Assembly (NCBI GenBank): GCA_024235935.1
Contig: JACKLL010000018.1
Coordinates: 1 to 59,801 of the forward strand
Length of the DNA: 59,801 nucleotides
Reading direction: 5' to 3'
DNA from: Rhodoferax sp.
Lineage (GTDB): Bacteria; Pseudomonadota; Gammaproteobacteria; Burkholderiales; Burkholderiaceae_C
Shown piece after piece: positions 1 to 8,449 of this stretch (positions are counted from its first letter, which is position 1; every line of letters starts with the position of its first letter). The translations under genes and the position numbers were made by a program. The notes below the pieces were generated by a model that worked only from the letters and a program-made list of their open reading frames with translations, ran no database searches and was not told the origin of the DNA.

Positions 1-1
1 C

Positions 2-178
2 GAGGCGATGCGCCTGACATTCCGGGTCGCCAAGCTGGTGGTCGAGCCCGCTGGTGCTGCGGCGCTCGCGGCGCTGATGTTCCCCTTGCGCGCGCAGCTC
101 GAGGGCCAGACCGTGGGGCTGATCGTCTGTGGTGCCAATACCGATCCGCAGACCTATTGCGGCCAGTTGCAGCCATGA
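2..178 (+). CDS. Threonine/serine dehydratase, C-terminal fragment
   Basis: This is the last 58 codons of a gene that begins outside the window. The reading frame ends in TGA at 176-178. The residues KLVVEPAGAAALAAL followed by VGLIVCGANTD match the end of the PLP fold type II dehydratases (threonine/serine dehydratase, serine racemase), where a Glu-Pro-Ser/Ala-Gly-Ala stretch and a glycine/asparagine-rich strand close the catalytic domain. No ACT domain follows, so the protein would be of the short catabolic type rather than biosynthetic IlvA. Exact substrate cannot be told from this fragment. Confidence 0.75.
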   Translation, partial: EAMRLTFRVAKLVVEPAGAAALAALMFPLRAQLEGQTVGLIVCGANTDPQTYCGQLQP

Positions 179-200
179 CGAGCGCGCAAGCGAGACCCCC

Positions 201-1064
201 ATGCCGGTAAGGCTGCAGGATTTTCACGGGATGCCGGCGCTGGTGCTGGAGCGGCCCGATGGTGCGCGCGCCGTCGTGCTGCTGCATGGCGGCCACGTCG
301 TGTCCTGGCGTGCGGCCGGTGCGCCGCAGGAGCAGCTCTACCTGTCGCCGGCATCGCTGTTTGCCGACGACAAGGCGGTACGCGGCGGCGTTCCGGTGAT
401 CTTTCCGCAGTTCGCCGACCGCGGCCCGTTCGTGCGCCACGGGTTCGCCCGCACCCGCCGCTGGCAACGGCTTCCCGGTAGCGCCGGCGTGGATGCTGCG
501 GACCCGCAACTCAGGCTCAGGTTGTGCGACGACGCCGCCACGCGCGCGCTGTGGCCCCATGCATTCACGCTCGACCTGACGGTGCGCCTGGGCCGCGACA
601 CGCTGGGCATCGACCTGGTGTGCACGAACACGGGTTCCGCTGCATGGACATTCACGGCCGCCCTGCACACCTATCTGGCGGTGCGCGACGTCGCACAGCT
701 GCAGTTGCATGGTTTGTCGGGGCTGGTCTGCGATGACCGTGTATCCGGCGCGAACCGGGTCCAGGATGAGTCCCCCCTGCGCATTTCCGGCGAGGTCGAC
801 CGGGTCTATGCCGATGTGCCGGGTCCGCTGCAGCTCGAGGCACCGGAGCCCGCCGGGCTGCGCCGGCGCGAGATCGCGCAGCAGGGCTTCACCGACGTGG
901 TGGTCTGGAATCCGGGCGCCGCACGCTGCGCTGCGCTGCCCGACATGCCGGCCGACGGCTACCACCACATGCTGTGTGTCGAAGCGGCCTGCATCAACCG
1001 TCCGGTCACGCTTGCGGGCGGACAGTCATGGACGGGTACGCAGACCCTTCGTGCGGCCGGCTGA
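201..1064 (+). CDS. D-hexose-6-phosphate mutarotase (YeaD-like)
   Basis: A 287-residue aldose-1-epimerase superfamily protein that would interconvert alpha and beta anomers of a hexose 6-phosphate in the cytoplasm. Seen in the sequence are an early GGHVVSW strand, FPQFADRGPFVRHGFAR around the first catalytic histidine, a central HTYLAVRD segment, and a late GFTDVVVWNPG segment typical of YeaD proteins. The ATG at 201 is preferred because the upstream in-frame ATG at 129 lies inside the dehydratase gene and would add 24 residues without similarity to the fold. It follows the dehydratase by 22 bases and may be cotranscribed with it. Confidence 0.85.
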   Translation: MPVRLQDFHGMPALVLERPDGARAVVLLHGGHVVSWRAAGAPQEQLYLSPASLFADDKAVRGGVPVIFPQFADRGPFVRHGFARTRRWQRLPGSAGVDAADPQLRLRLCDDAATRALWPHAFTLDLTVRLGRDTLGIDLVCTNTGSAAWTFTAALHTYLAVRDVAQLQLHGLSGLVCDDRVSGANRVQDESPLRISGEVDRVYADVPGPLQLEAPEPAGLRRREIAQQGFTDVVVWNPGAARCAALPDMPADGYHHMLCVEAACINRPVTLAGGQSWTGTQTLRAAG

Positions 1065-1128
1065 GCAGATGCGCCTGTGGCCTGCGGCATGACCTCTTCC
1101 TGACATCCAACTTCCGAATCCGAACCTG

Positions 1129-1734
1129 ATGGACTACCTGATCTTTGTCGCCGCCATGGTCGTGGGCCTGAGCGTCGTGCGCCTGACCTACGAACGCAGG
1201 CGCATTGCCTTGCTGGCCGCTTTCCTGGGGCGCTACCAGATCGAGAAGCTGATGGCCACGCTGAGCGATGGCTATATGCGCGCCCTGGGGGAATCCGACC
1301 CGCAGCGCCAGCAGCAGGTGTGGGAATTTCTGCACGCCTCCGAGACCCGCCTGTGCACGGAGTTCGGCCAGTTCGCCGCTGCCATCGCCAAGGCGGATGC
1401 GGCCGAGACCCGTGTCAGCACGCTGCCGGTGGCCTTGCCCTGGGGCGATCGGCTGTTCCCGCAGGCGAGCTTCGACCTGCGCCAGGCGCTGGCCATCCAT
1501 GCCCGGGGCATCTGCGCAGCGGTGTCCGACTACCCGCAGGAATCGGCCAAGGACCGGGCCTACCGGCTGAGCGCCGAGATGTTCCTGATGCAGCACACCT
1601 GCCACTGGTACTGCAAGTCCAAGGCCGTGGCGTCGGCGCGGATGATGGTGCGCCACAAGACGCAGTACGCGCAACTGCTCAAGGCCGTGGGCGCGCAGAC
1701 CGCCCGGGATTACCAGGCCCTGGTAGGGGCTTGA
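1129..1734 (+). CDS. Hypothetical membrane-anchored protein
   Basis: A 201-residue protein I do not recognise. Residues 2-19 form one hydrophobic segment directly followed by positively charged residues (TYERRR), which suggests an N-terminal anchor with the remainder in the cytoplasm. The rest is predicted mostly helical, with two cysteines near HTCHWYCK at about residues 160-168 that could bind metal or pair. There is no clear ribosome binding site before the ATG. Codon use and GC match the neighbours, which supports it being real. It lies between the mutarotase and a convergent methyltransferase gene. Confidence 0.6.
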   Translation: MDYLIFVAAMVVGLSVVRLTYERRRIALLAAFLGRYQIEKLMATLSDGYMRALGESDPQRQQQVWEFLHASETRLCTEFGQFAAAIAKADAAETRVSTLPVALPWGDRLFPQASFDLRQALAIHARGICAAVSDYPQESAKDRAYRLSAEMFLMQHTCHWYCKSKAVASARMMVRHKTQYAQLLKAVGAQTARDYQALVGA

Positions 1735-1792
1735 TGGCGACACGGTCGCATGTGCGGCGGTCGCGCACGGCGCACTGCGGCGTGCAACTGCG

Positions 1793-2230
1793 TCAGAACA
1801 GCCCCGGTACCAGCCGCCGGGTGCGTGCCCGGTAGGAGACGTAGTCCGGATGGCGTTCGGCCATCCAGCGCTCCTCCAGTGCTGCCTTGCGCAGCAGCAC
1901 CAGCAACAAGGCGGCCCAGGCCACAGCGCCGGCTGCGGGCGGGGAGGTCAAGGCCAGGGCGGCGGCGGCCAGCAGCACGGCGCTGTACATCGGATGGCGG
2001 ATATGGCGGTAGGGGCCGGTCGTGACCAGCTTGCCACCGGCACGTGGCGTGGGGCGGATGTTGAAGTTGCCCGGCCGGTTGTGCAAGAAGGTCCAGCCGG
2101 CAAGCGCCAGGGAGGCGATCGCCATTGCCATCGCCGGGGCGCCGACCGATCCGTGCGCGATGCGGGCACTGGCCAGCCAGGCCAGCAGCAGCAACAATCC
2201 GAACTGCAAGCCCACAAGGAGAGTGCCCAT
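1793..2230 (-). CDS. Isoprenylcysteine carboxyl methyltransferase-family membrane protein
   Basis: A 145-residue membrane protein with about four hydrophobic segments and the conserved PEMT/ICMT core: PGNFNIRPTPRAGG, then TTGPYRHIRHPMYSA, and a C-terminal EERWMAERHPDYVSYRARTRR. In this family the GPY(R)-H-(I/V)RHP-(M/L)Y region binds S-adenosylmethionine. Bacterial members methylate mostly unknown substrates. The start at 2230 gives a membrane segment right at the N terminus; an in-frame ATG 12 codons upstream is possible. It is convergent with the hypothetical gene that ends at 1734. Confidence 0.8.
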   Translation of the reverse strand: MGTLLVGLQFGLLLLLAWLASARIAHGSVGAPAMAMAIASLALAGWTFLHNRPGNFNIRPTPRAGGKLVTTGPYRHIRHPMYSAVLLAAAALALTSPPAAGAVAWAALLLVLLRKAALEERWMAERHPDYVSYRARTRRLVPGLF

Positions 2231-2416
2231 CGATATTCCCTGAAAACGGTTGATCCGAAGCGGCATGTTCGCAGCTTTTGGTGCGTTCCGTCCCCGCGGG
2301 CGTGCAGGTATGGACTGTTCGTACCCCCGCGCCGGACGATGCGGGTAATATGCTGTATGGATCGACAGTTCTTGAATTCTCCCGGCGCAGCGCAGATTGC
2401 CGCGCCGGAGCGACCG

Positions 2417-3349
2417 ATGCCCATGCACGAGAAACCCACCGCAAGCCCGCAAGCCGCCACGCGCCCGGAGAGCGACAGCTCCGTGCCTGTGCTCACCCGT
2501 GCGCATGCCCGGCGCCTGCGCGAGATCTACCGGTCGGCGGGCTGGCCCAGCCAGGATGGGGTGGAGATCGAACTGCTGGCGGCCGGCATGGTGGAGCGGC
2601 TGTTGCAGCCCTCCGGCGGCGAAACGCTGCGCGTGACCGATACTGGCATCCAGTTCCTGGCCCAGGCGCTGCAGCGCAACCGGCAGGCCCTGTCCAGCCA
2701 CGATGCGCTGGTGGCGCAGGTTGCCCGCAGCCTGCTGCTGGCCGGGCGCGTGGTATGGACCGGGCTGGCGGTTCGCGCGCAATTGCCTGGCGCAGATGCC
2801 GACAACGCTGCCGATACGGCTGACGACGGCGCCGCGAACGACGCGCAGGAAGCGCCGGACCACGCGCAGGCGCCGTTCGACCTGACGGCGGCCCAGGGCG
2901 CACGCAGCAAGCTGCGATGGAAGGTCTGCAAGCCCGACGTGTTCTCGGTCCGCAACACCACCGTGGCCGCTTACCTGCAGCCGGTGGTGCATGAGATCAA
3001 GGTCAGCCGGGCCGACCTGCTGGGCGATCTGCGCATGCGCGACAAGCGCGACAGCTACCTCGATATCGGCGGGCAGTGCTGGTATGTGCTGGGCTGCGAT
3101 GCGCGCGGACGTCCGATTGCGCAGGTGGACGAGGTACCGCCGGCCTGCGGCGTGATCTATGCACTGCCGGACGGCCGGCTGGATGTGGCGCGGCATGCGC
3201 CCGCCCGCGCCATCGCCGACCTGCCGTTCGCGCTGTGGATGGCGCTGGCCAAGGCGACGCCCTTGAGCCTGTCTGCGGTCACGGAGAATGAAGAGCCTGG
3301 CCAGGCCTCTTTGCAGGCGCAAGGCGCGCCGCAGGACGACGCTGCGTGA
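2417..3349 (+). CDS. MmcB/PD-(D/E)XK nuclease-like protein paired with helicase
   Basis: A 310-residue protein. Residues about 25-115 look like a helical, winged-helix-type module. After an Ala/Asp-rich linker (about 125-155) comes a nuclease-like core: KPDVFSV with Asp174, then VVHEIKVSRADLLGD with Glu193-Ile-Lys195, and KRDSYLDIGGQCWYVLG. The spacing D...ExK and the following KxxDYLD-type helix resemble the PD-(D/E)XK fold of MmcB-type DNA repair proteins. The start at 2417 has GGAG at 2407-2410. Its stop overlaps the GTG start of the helicase by four bases, so the two products are probably made together. Nuclease activity is inferred, not shown. Confidence 0.65.
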   Translation: MPMHEKPTASPQAATRPESDSSVPVLTRAHARRLREIYRSAGWPSQDGVEIELLAAGMVERLLQPSGGETLRVTDTGIQFLAQALQRNRQALSSHDALVAQVARSLLLAGRVVWTGLAVRAQLPGADADNAADTADDGAANDAQEAPDHAQAPFDLTAAQGARSKLRWKVCKPDVFSVRNTTVAAYLQPVVHEIKVSRADLLGDLRMRDKRDSYLDIGGQCWYVLGCDARGRPIAQVDEVPPACGVIYALPDGRLDVARHAPARAIADLPFALWMALAKATPLSLSAVTENEEPGQASLQAQGAPQDDAA

Positions 3350-5814
3350 GCCGCAGCGTCGACGTGGCGCTGCAGTCGCCGCAGGAATCTGATCCGGCCG
3401 ACCGGGCGGATACCGATGAGCCGGTCGAAACGCCCGCTGGCGCGGCTGGCACCGGCCTCTATGCGGTGTCGGTGCGCAATCTGTGTGCGTTTGCCGCCAA
3501 GTGCGGCGACCTCGACCTGCGTTTCACGCCCTCGCCCACGGCGCAGCAAGGGCGTCTGGGGCATCAGCGCGTCGCGCAGCGGCGCGGGCCGGGGTACGAG
3601 ACCGAGCTCAGTCTGGAGGGGGTGGTCCGGGGGCTGCGCGTGCGCGGGCGGGCCGACGGCTTCGACCCCGACAGCCACACGCTGGACGAGGTCAAGACCT
3701 TTCGCGGCGCGGTCGAGGCCATTGCGCCGAATCACCAGTTGCTGCACTGGGCGCAGGCCAAGGTATATGGCGCGCTGATATGCGCCAGCCGCAAGCTGAA
3801 GGCCTTGACGCTGCGCCTGGTGTATTTCGACGTGGTCGCACAGACCGAACATCCGTTCACGCAGCGTTGCCAGGCCGAGGAACTGCAGCAGTTCCTGGAC
3901 GCGCTGTGCGGGCGTTTCGTCGACTGGGCAAGCCAGGAGCAGGGCCATCGCGCCGACCGCGATGCGGCACTGGCGCAGCTGGGGTTCCCGCAGCTGCCGT
4001 TCCGGCCCGGGCAACGCGAACTGGCGAGCGCCGTGTACCGCGCCTGCCTGCAGTCGCGACCTCTGCTCGCACAGGCGCCCACCGGCATCGGCAAGACCAT
4101 CGGCACGCTGTTTCCGGCCCTGCGGGCGATGCCGGTGCGTGGCACCGACAAGGTCTTCTTCCTTACCGCCAGAACCCCGGGACGGCAGGTGGCGCTGGAC
4201 GCCTTGCAGGCCTTGCGCAGCGCACCCGGGCCCGGTGCGGATGCGTTGCCGCTGCGCGTGCTGGAACTGGTGGCCAAGGACAAGTCCTGCGAACACCCGG
4301 GCAAGGCCTGCCATCCGGAATCCTGTCCCCTGGCTCGTGGCTTCTACGACCGTCTGCCGGCCGCGCGCCAGAACGCGGCGCGCCACGCCTGGCTGGACCA
4401 GCAGGCCTTGCGCACGCTGGCATTGGCGCAAGGCATCTGCCCGTACTACCTCGGGCACGAGATGCTGCGCTGGAGCGATGTGGTGGTGGCCGACTACAAC
4501 TACTACTTCGACCGCAGTGCCATGTTGCATGCGATGGCGACAGACAACCAGTGGCGGGTGACGGTGCTGGTGGACGAGGCGCACAACCTGGTGTCCCGCG
4601 CGCGCAGCATGTACAGCAGCGACCTGAGCCATGCCGAAACTTTGGCCGTTCGCGGGCAGGTGCCCGGTGCGCTGCGCGCACGGGTCGACGAATTGCTCAA
4701 CCAGTGGCAGCTGCTGCACGACGCCCAGTCGCGCATGGCGCCGCAGCAGACCTGGTCGCAGCTCGATGCCGTCCCCGAGGCCTGGCTGCGCGCGCTGCAA
4801 AAACTGTGCAGCGCGCTGGGCGAGCATGTCAATGATCGCCCGGGTGATACGAACGCTGCAGTGCTGGCGTTCTACTTTCGCGCGCTCGCGTTTGCCGCCC
4901 TGGCCGACATGTTCGGCACACACTCCCTGTGCGAGTTCGATCGCGCAGACAGTGCCGACATTCCACCATCGACGGGGGCCGCGGATGCTGCGTCGCAGGT
5001 CCGGCTGGGCGGTGGTGGCTTCGATTTCCCGCTGGATGCGGCCGGTCGCCTGACGCTGCGCAACATCGTGCCGGGTCCGTTTCTGGCGCCCCGCATCCGC
5101 GGCGCGGACGCGCTGGTGCTGTTCTCTGCGACCCTCTACCCGCAGGACTACTACCGCGCCTTGCTCGGACTGCCCGAAGACACGGCATGGCTGGATGTAC
5201 CCAGCCCGTTTGCCGGCAACCAGCTGCAGGTGCGCATCGTGCCGGTCTCGACGCGGCAGGGCGCGCGCGCGGCCTCGCTCGACATGCTGGTGGCGGCGAT
5301 GGCAGAGCAGTTCACGCGGCAACCAGGCAACTACCTGGCCTACTTCAGCAGCTTCGACTATCTCGCGCAGGCATGCCAGCGGATGGGCCAGATCCATGGG
5401 CAGATTCCCGTGTGGGCACAGGCGCGCCAGATGGACGAGCCGGCGCGGCGGTATTTTCTGCAGCGCTTCGATGCGGCGGGCCAGGGCATCGGGTTCGCCG
5501 TGCTCGGGGGCGTGTTCGGAGAAGGGGTGGACCTGCCGGGAGCCCGGCTGATCGGCGCCTTCATCGCGACATTGGGACTCCCGCAGTTCGATACCGTCAA
5601 CGAGGTGATCCGCGTGCGCATGGATGAACTCTTCGGCCAGGGCTACGACTACACCTATGTCTATCCGGGTCTGCAGAAGGTGGTGCAGGCGGCCGGCCGT
5701 GTGATCCGCAGCGAAACCGACACCGGCACCGTGGTGCTGCTGGACGCACGCTACCGGGAGCCGCGCTACCAGGCCTTGCTGCCGGCCTGGTGGAACATCC
5801 CGCAACCGGGCTGA
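3346..5814 (+). CDS. Fe-S superfamily 2 DNA helicase (DinG/XPD-like) with N-terminal nuclease-like domain
   Basis: An 822-residue protein starting at GTG inside the GTGA overlap with the previous gene. The N-terminal 190 residues contain YETELSLEG, GRADGF (Asp104) and DEVKTFRG (Glu115, Lys117), the signature of a PD-(D/E)XK/Cas4-type nuclease. The helicase part has Walker A APTGIGKT (244-251), four cysteines at about 315, 322, 327 and 365 that fit the Fe-S cluster of XPD/DinG helicases, DEAH at 410-413 and a motif VI-like QAAGRVIRSETDTG near the end. A 5'-3' DNA unwinding role in repair is expected; the paired nuclease-like partner upstream suggests a complex. Confidence 0.82.
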   Translation: MSRSVDVALQSPQESDPADRADTDEPVETPAGAAGTGLYAVSVRNLCAFAAKCGDLDLRFTPSPTAQQGRLGHQRVAQRRGPGYETELSLEGVVRGLRVRGRADGFDPDSHTLDEVKTFRGAVEAIAPNHQLLHWAQAKVYGALICASRKLKALTLRLVYFDVVAQTEHPFTQRCQAEELQQFLDALCGRFVDWASQEQGHRADRDAALAQLGFPQLPFRPGQRELASAVYRACLQSRPLLAQAPTGIGKTIGTLFPALRAMPVRGTDKVFFLTARTPGRQVALDALQALRSAPGPGADALPLRVLELVAKDKSCEHPGKACHPESCPLARGFYDRLPAARQNAARHAWLDQQALRTLALAQGICPYYLGHEMLRWSDVVVADYNYYFDRSAMLHAMATDNQWRVTVLVDEAHNLVSRARSMYSSDLSHAETLAVRGQVPGALRARVDELLNQWQLLHDAQSRMAPQQTWSQLDAVPEAWLRALQKLCSALGEHVNDRPGDTNAAVLAFYFRALAFAALADMFGTHSLCEFDRADSADIPPSTGAADAASQVRLGGGGFDFPLDAAGRLTLRNIVPGPFLAPRIRGADALVLFSATLYPQDYYRALLGLPEDTAWLDVPSPFAGNQLQVRIVPVSTRQGARAASLDMLVAAMAEQFTRQPGNYLAYFSSFDYLAQACQRMGQIHGQIPVWAQARQMDEPARRYFLQRFDAAGQGIGFAVLGGVFGEGVDLPGARLIGAFIATLGLPQFDTVNEVIRVRMDELFGQGYDYTYVYPGLQKVVQAAGRVIRSETDTGTVVLLDARYREPRYQALLPAWWNIPQPG

Positions 5815-5830
5815 CGGCCCGCCCTCGGCT

Positions 5831-6469
5831 TCAGGCGATGCTGGCGCCGCGCACGGCTGCCGCGAACGTGGCGGCGTCCGTGCGTACTGCGGCCGCGCTC
5901 TTGCCCGGCTTGTACAGCGCTGATCCGAGGCCAAAGCCATGCGCGCCGGCGGCCAGCCACGGCGCCATGTTCTGCGGCGTGATGCCGCCCACCGGAACCA
6001 TCAGCGTGCCGGCCGGAAGCACCGCCAGCATGGCCTTGAGCACGGCCGGGGAGGCCGCCTCGGCCGGGAACAGCTTCAGGCCATGGGCACCGGCATGCAG
6101 TGCGCCGAAGGCTTCGGTCGGCGTCGCGATGCCGGGCAGGCACACCATGCCCAGCGCAACGGCCTCGCACACCACGGCGGCGTCGAAGTTGGGCGACACG
6201 ATGAGTTGCCCGCCGGCAGCGTGGACCTCGCGTACCTGCGCGGCCGTCAACACCGTTCCGGCGCCCACCAGCGCCTGCGGATGCGCGGCCGCCAGTTGCG
6301 CAATGCTGTCCAGCGGCTGCGGCGAATTGAGAGGAACCTCGATCAGCCCGAAGCCGGCGCCGATGAGTGCCTCGCCGATGGCGGGCGCCTCCTCGGGTGT
6401 CAGGCCGCGCAGGATGGCGACCAGCGGCAGGGTCTGAAAATGGGTAGCGAATTTCTGGATCGGTTTCAT
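5831..6469 (-). CDS. dgoA: 2-dehydro-3-deoxy-6-phosphogalactonate aldolase
   Basis: A 212-residue class I aldolase that splits 2-keto-3-deoxy-6-phosphogalactonate (and possibly the gluconate epimer) into pyruvate and glyceraldehyde-3-phosphate. The KDPG/KDPGal aldolase core is complete: VAILRG with Arg21, LIEVPLNSP with Glu44, VGAGTVL, SPNFD, and the Schiff-base lysine Lys132 in GLKLFPAEA, then VPVGGI and a GSALY phosphate site. The phrase VPLNSP, rather than VTLRTP, points to the DgoA branch. It is the last gene of a minus-strand operon and its start overlaps the dgoK stop by four bases. Confidence 0.92.
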   Translation of the reverse strand: MKPIQKFATHFQTLPLVAILRGLTPEEAPAIGEALIGAGFGLIEVPLNSPQPLDSIAQLAAAHPQALVGAGTVLTAAQVREVHAAGGQLIVSPNFDAAVVCEAVALGMVCLPGIATPTEAFGALHAGAHGLKLFPAEAASPAVLKAMLAVLPAGTLMVPVGGITPQNMAPWLAAGAHGFGLGSALYKPGKSAAAVRTDAATFAAAVRGASIA

Positions 6470-7425
6470 CGGGGGTTCCGTTCGGCAGGCAGGTGCTGGC
6501 CCAGGGCGTGCAGGCCGGCCCAGGTGGCTTCGGCGCCCATGCGGCGCGCGGAAATGTTCAGCGTCTCGAACGCCAGCGCATAGCGTCGGGTCAGGTTCTC
6601 CGAGCCGATCAGCACGACGTCGCGGATATCGGCCAGGGCGTTGTCGTGCAGCTCTTCGCCAATCACCAGGCCCGACAGGTAGCTGGCCAGCGGGCCTGCG
6701 TCCATGCGCGCCATCAGGGCCAGTGTGCGGGTGCCAAAGGCGTTGTGCAACAGGCTGCCGCCCTGGCCGGCCCGTGCCACGCCCAGCGTGAACGCCTGCG
6801 GGTCGAATGCGGCGGTCGTGTCGATGGTGCGGGCCAGCAGCGAATGCTGGCTCAGCAGCGCGAAGAATTCACCCGTCATGAAGGACTGGAAACGGGTAAC
6901 GCGGCTGTCGCGGACCCAGGCCCACTTGCTGTGTGTTCCGGGCAGGATGAACAGACCGTCCGTGACGCCGCCCACATGCATGGCGCCGAAGATCTGCACC
7001 TCTTCGCCACGCATGACGTCGGGCACACTGTCCAGCTGCGGCAGCGCGCAGGCGTGTTCACAGTTCAGCCCCGGAACAATCGCCGTCGGCAGGCGCAGCG
7101 CCGGGTCGGAGATCCATTGCAGCTGCGCCGCCACGTCGGCAAACCCGGCCGGACAGGCGCAGTAGGGCGCCTCGACCCAGCCCTGCTTGCTGCCGGCCAT
7201 GCCGGAGATCAGGCAGGCGCGGGCAGGGCCCTGGGCCCAGTCGCCAAAACATGCGTCGAATGCCGCCGGGAATCCACCGGCGGGGACGCTCAGGATGCCC
7301 TTGTCGAAGGCGCGCTCCTCGAGCACGCGGCCGTCCGTGTCCAGGCGTGCCCCGCGCAAGGCGGTCGTGCCCCAGTCCAGCGCCAGCAAGGCCGTGGTGT
7401 CCTGATCAGCAGTGTGCATGGTCAC
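6466..7425 (-). CDS. dgoK: 2-dehydro-3-deoxygalactonokinase
   Basis: A 319-residue DgoK-family kinase that phosphorylates 2-keto-3-deoxygalactonate at C6 with ATP. The ASKHA-type phosphate loop is visible at the N terminus (LLALDWGTTALRGA). Further DgoK hallmarks are ISGMAGSKQGWVEAPYC, the FILPGTHSKWA segment with its catalytic-region histidine, and TGEFFALLS. Length is a little above the usual 290-300 residues. It overlaps dgoA by four bases downstream and kdgK by four bases upstream, so the three products are translationally coupled. Confidence 0.92.
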   Translation of the reverse strand: MTMHTADQDTTALLALDWGTTALRGARLDTDGRVLEERAFDKGILSVPAGGFPAAFDACFGDWAQGPARACLISGMAGSKQGWVEAPYCACPAGFADVAAQLQWISDPALRLPTAIVPGLNCEHACALPQLDSVPDVMRGEEVQIFGAMHVGGVTDGLFILPGTHSKWAWVRDSRVTRFQSFMTGEFFALLSQHSLLARTIDTTAAFDPQAFTLGVARAGQGGSLLHNAFGTRTLALMARMDAGPLASYLSGLVIGEELHDNALADIRDVVLIGSENLTRRYALAFETLNISARRMGAEATWAGLHALGQHLPAERNPR

Positions 7426-8351
7426 AGGACGGCGAATACCGAGCTGCTGCGCGGCATTGGATTGACGGCGCCGAAACCTTGCACCGACAGCGCGGCCGCC
7501 GCATTGGCATAGGCCGCAGCGCGGAACACGTCATCGCCCTTGGCCATGCGTGCCAGCAGGTTGCCGCAGAAGCAGTCGCCGGCGCCGGTGGCGTCGCGCA
7601 CCGTGACGTGGCGGGCGGCAATGGTTTCACGCCGCTGACCGTCGCTGACGCGGGCACCTTCGGAGCCGAGCTTGAGCACCACGGTGGCCGCGCCATTTTC
7701 GTGGCCCCAGTCGATGATGGCGTCGGGGTCGGACAGGCCGGTGAGCACGATCATGTCTTCCAGGCTGGGCAGGAACAGGTCGCACAGCTTGACGGCCTGG
7801 ATGGTGCAGGCACGGGCACGGGCCAGCGGCCACAGCTTGAGCCGCAGGTTGGAGTCGAACGATACCTGGGTTCCGGCTTCGCGCGCGGTCTCCATGGCCT
7901 CGAAGGATGTGTCGCAGGCGCCGGCGGAGATGGCCAGCGAGATGCCCGACAGGTGCAGGAAGTGGGAATCCCGGATCAGCTGGGTCTGGGTTCCGGCCAG
8001 CCACTGCGGTGTCATGCGGCTGGCGGCCGAGTCGGCCCGCAGGTAGCTGAACTCATGGCCCTGGCTGCCGTGGGTGACGAAATAGATGCCGGTGTGGCTG
8101 GCGCTGGCGGTGCTCACACCACTGGTGTTGACACCTTCCTGCGCCCATAGCTGCAGCAGCAGGCGGCCGAAGTTGTCGGCACCGATGCGGGTCAGGTAGG
8201 CGGTGCGGGCGCCGGCACGCGCCGCGGCAATGGTGGCGTTGCTGGTATCGCCGCCAAAGCCTTGCAGGTACTGGGACTGGTTGGGCGTCGTCTGGTTGAA
8301 TTCGACCATGGCCTCACCCAGGGACACCACGTCAAATGTTCGCGTCTTCAT
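7422..8351 (-). CDS. kdgK: 2-dehydro-3-deoxygluconokinase (PfkB-family sugar kinase)
   Basis: A 309-residue ribokinase/PfkB-family enzyme, most like KDG kinases. Seen are the substrate-binding GLGEAM-equivalent SLGEAMVEFNQ, the FGGDTSN loop typical of KDG kinases, GADNFGRLL, and the PfkB signature DATGAGDCFCGNLLA, where the aspartate is the catalytic base. It would make 2-keto-3-deoxy-6-phosphogluconate. Having both kdgK and dgoK in one operon means that both C4 epimers of the 2-keto-3-deoxy acid can be handled. The gene overlaps dgoK by four bases and lies 98 bases after the dehydratase. Confidence 0.88.
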   Translation of the reverse strand: MKTRTFDVVSLGEAMVEFNQTTPNQSQYLQGFGGDTSNATIAAARAGARTAYLTRIGADNFGRLLLQLWAQEGVNTSGVSTASASHTGIYFVTHGSQGHEFSYLRADSAASRMTPQWLAGTQTQLIRDSHFLHLSGISLAISAGACDTSFEAMETAREAGTQVSFDSNLRLKLWPLARARACTIQAVKLCDLFLPSLEDMIVLTGLSDPDAIIDWGHENGAATVVLKLGSEGARVSDGQRRETIAARHVTVRDATGAGDCFCGNLLARMAKGDDVFRAAAYANAAAALSVQGFGAVNPMPRSSSVFAVL

Positions 8352-8380
8352 GCGGTTCCTCTCGCTCGATGGCGCGCAGT

Positions 8381-8410
8381 GGCGCCGGGGGCGTCTGGCC
8401 CCCGGGCGCC
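8381..8410 (-). terminator. Intercistronic stem-loop between dehydratase and kdgK
   Basis: A strong GC hairpin: GGCGCC, GGGGGC, a short GTCTG loop region, then GCCCCC and GGCGCC with one bulged G. It sits 40 bases after the dehydratase stop and 30 bases before the kdgK start on the minus strand. No T-run follows. It more likely protects the upstream mRNA segment or partially reduces transcription of the kinase/aldolase genes than acts as a full terminator. Confidence 0.55.
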
Positions 8411-8449
8411 GTGCACCGTGTTGCGTCCCGTCGGCGCGGGACTTTGTTT

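Noticed and set aside
3157..5940. Very long open frame on the minus strand opposite the helicase
   Set aside because: It mirrors codon bias of the high-GC plus-strand gene, shows no domain, is rich in Arg/His/Ala, and the opposite strand has clear helicase motifs.
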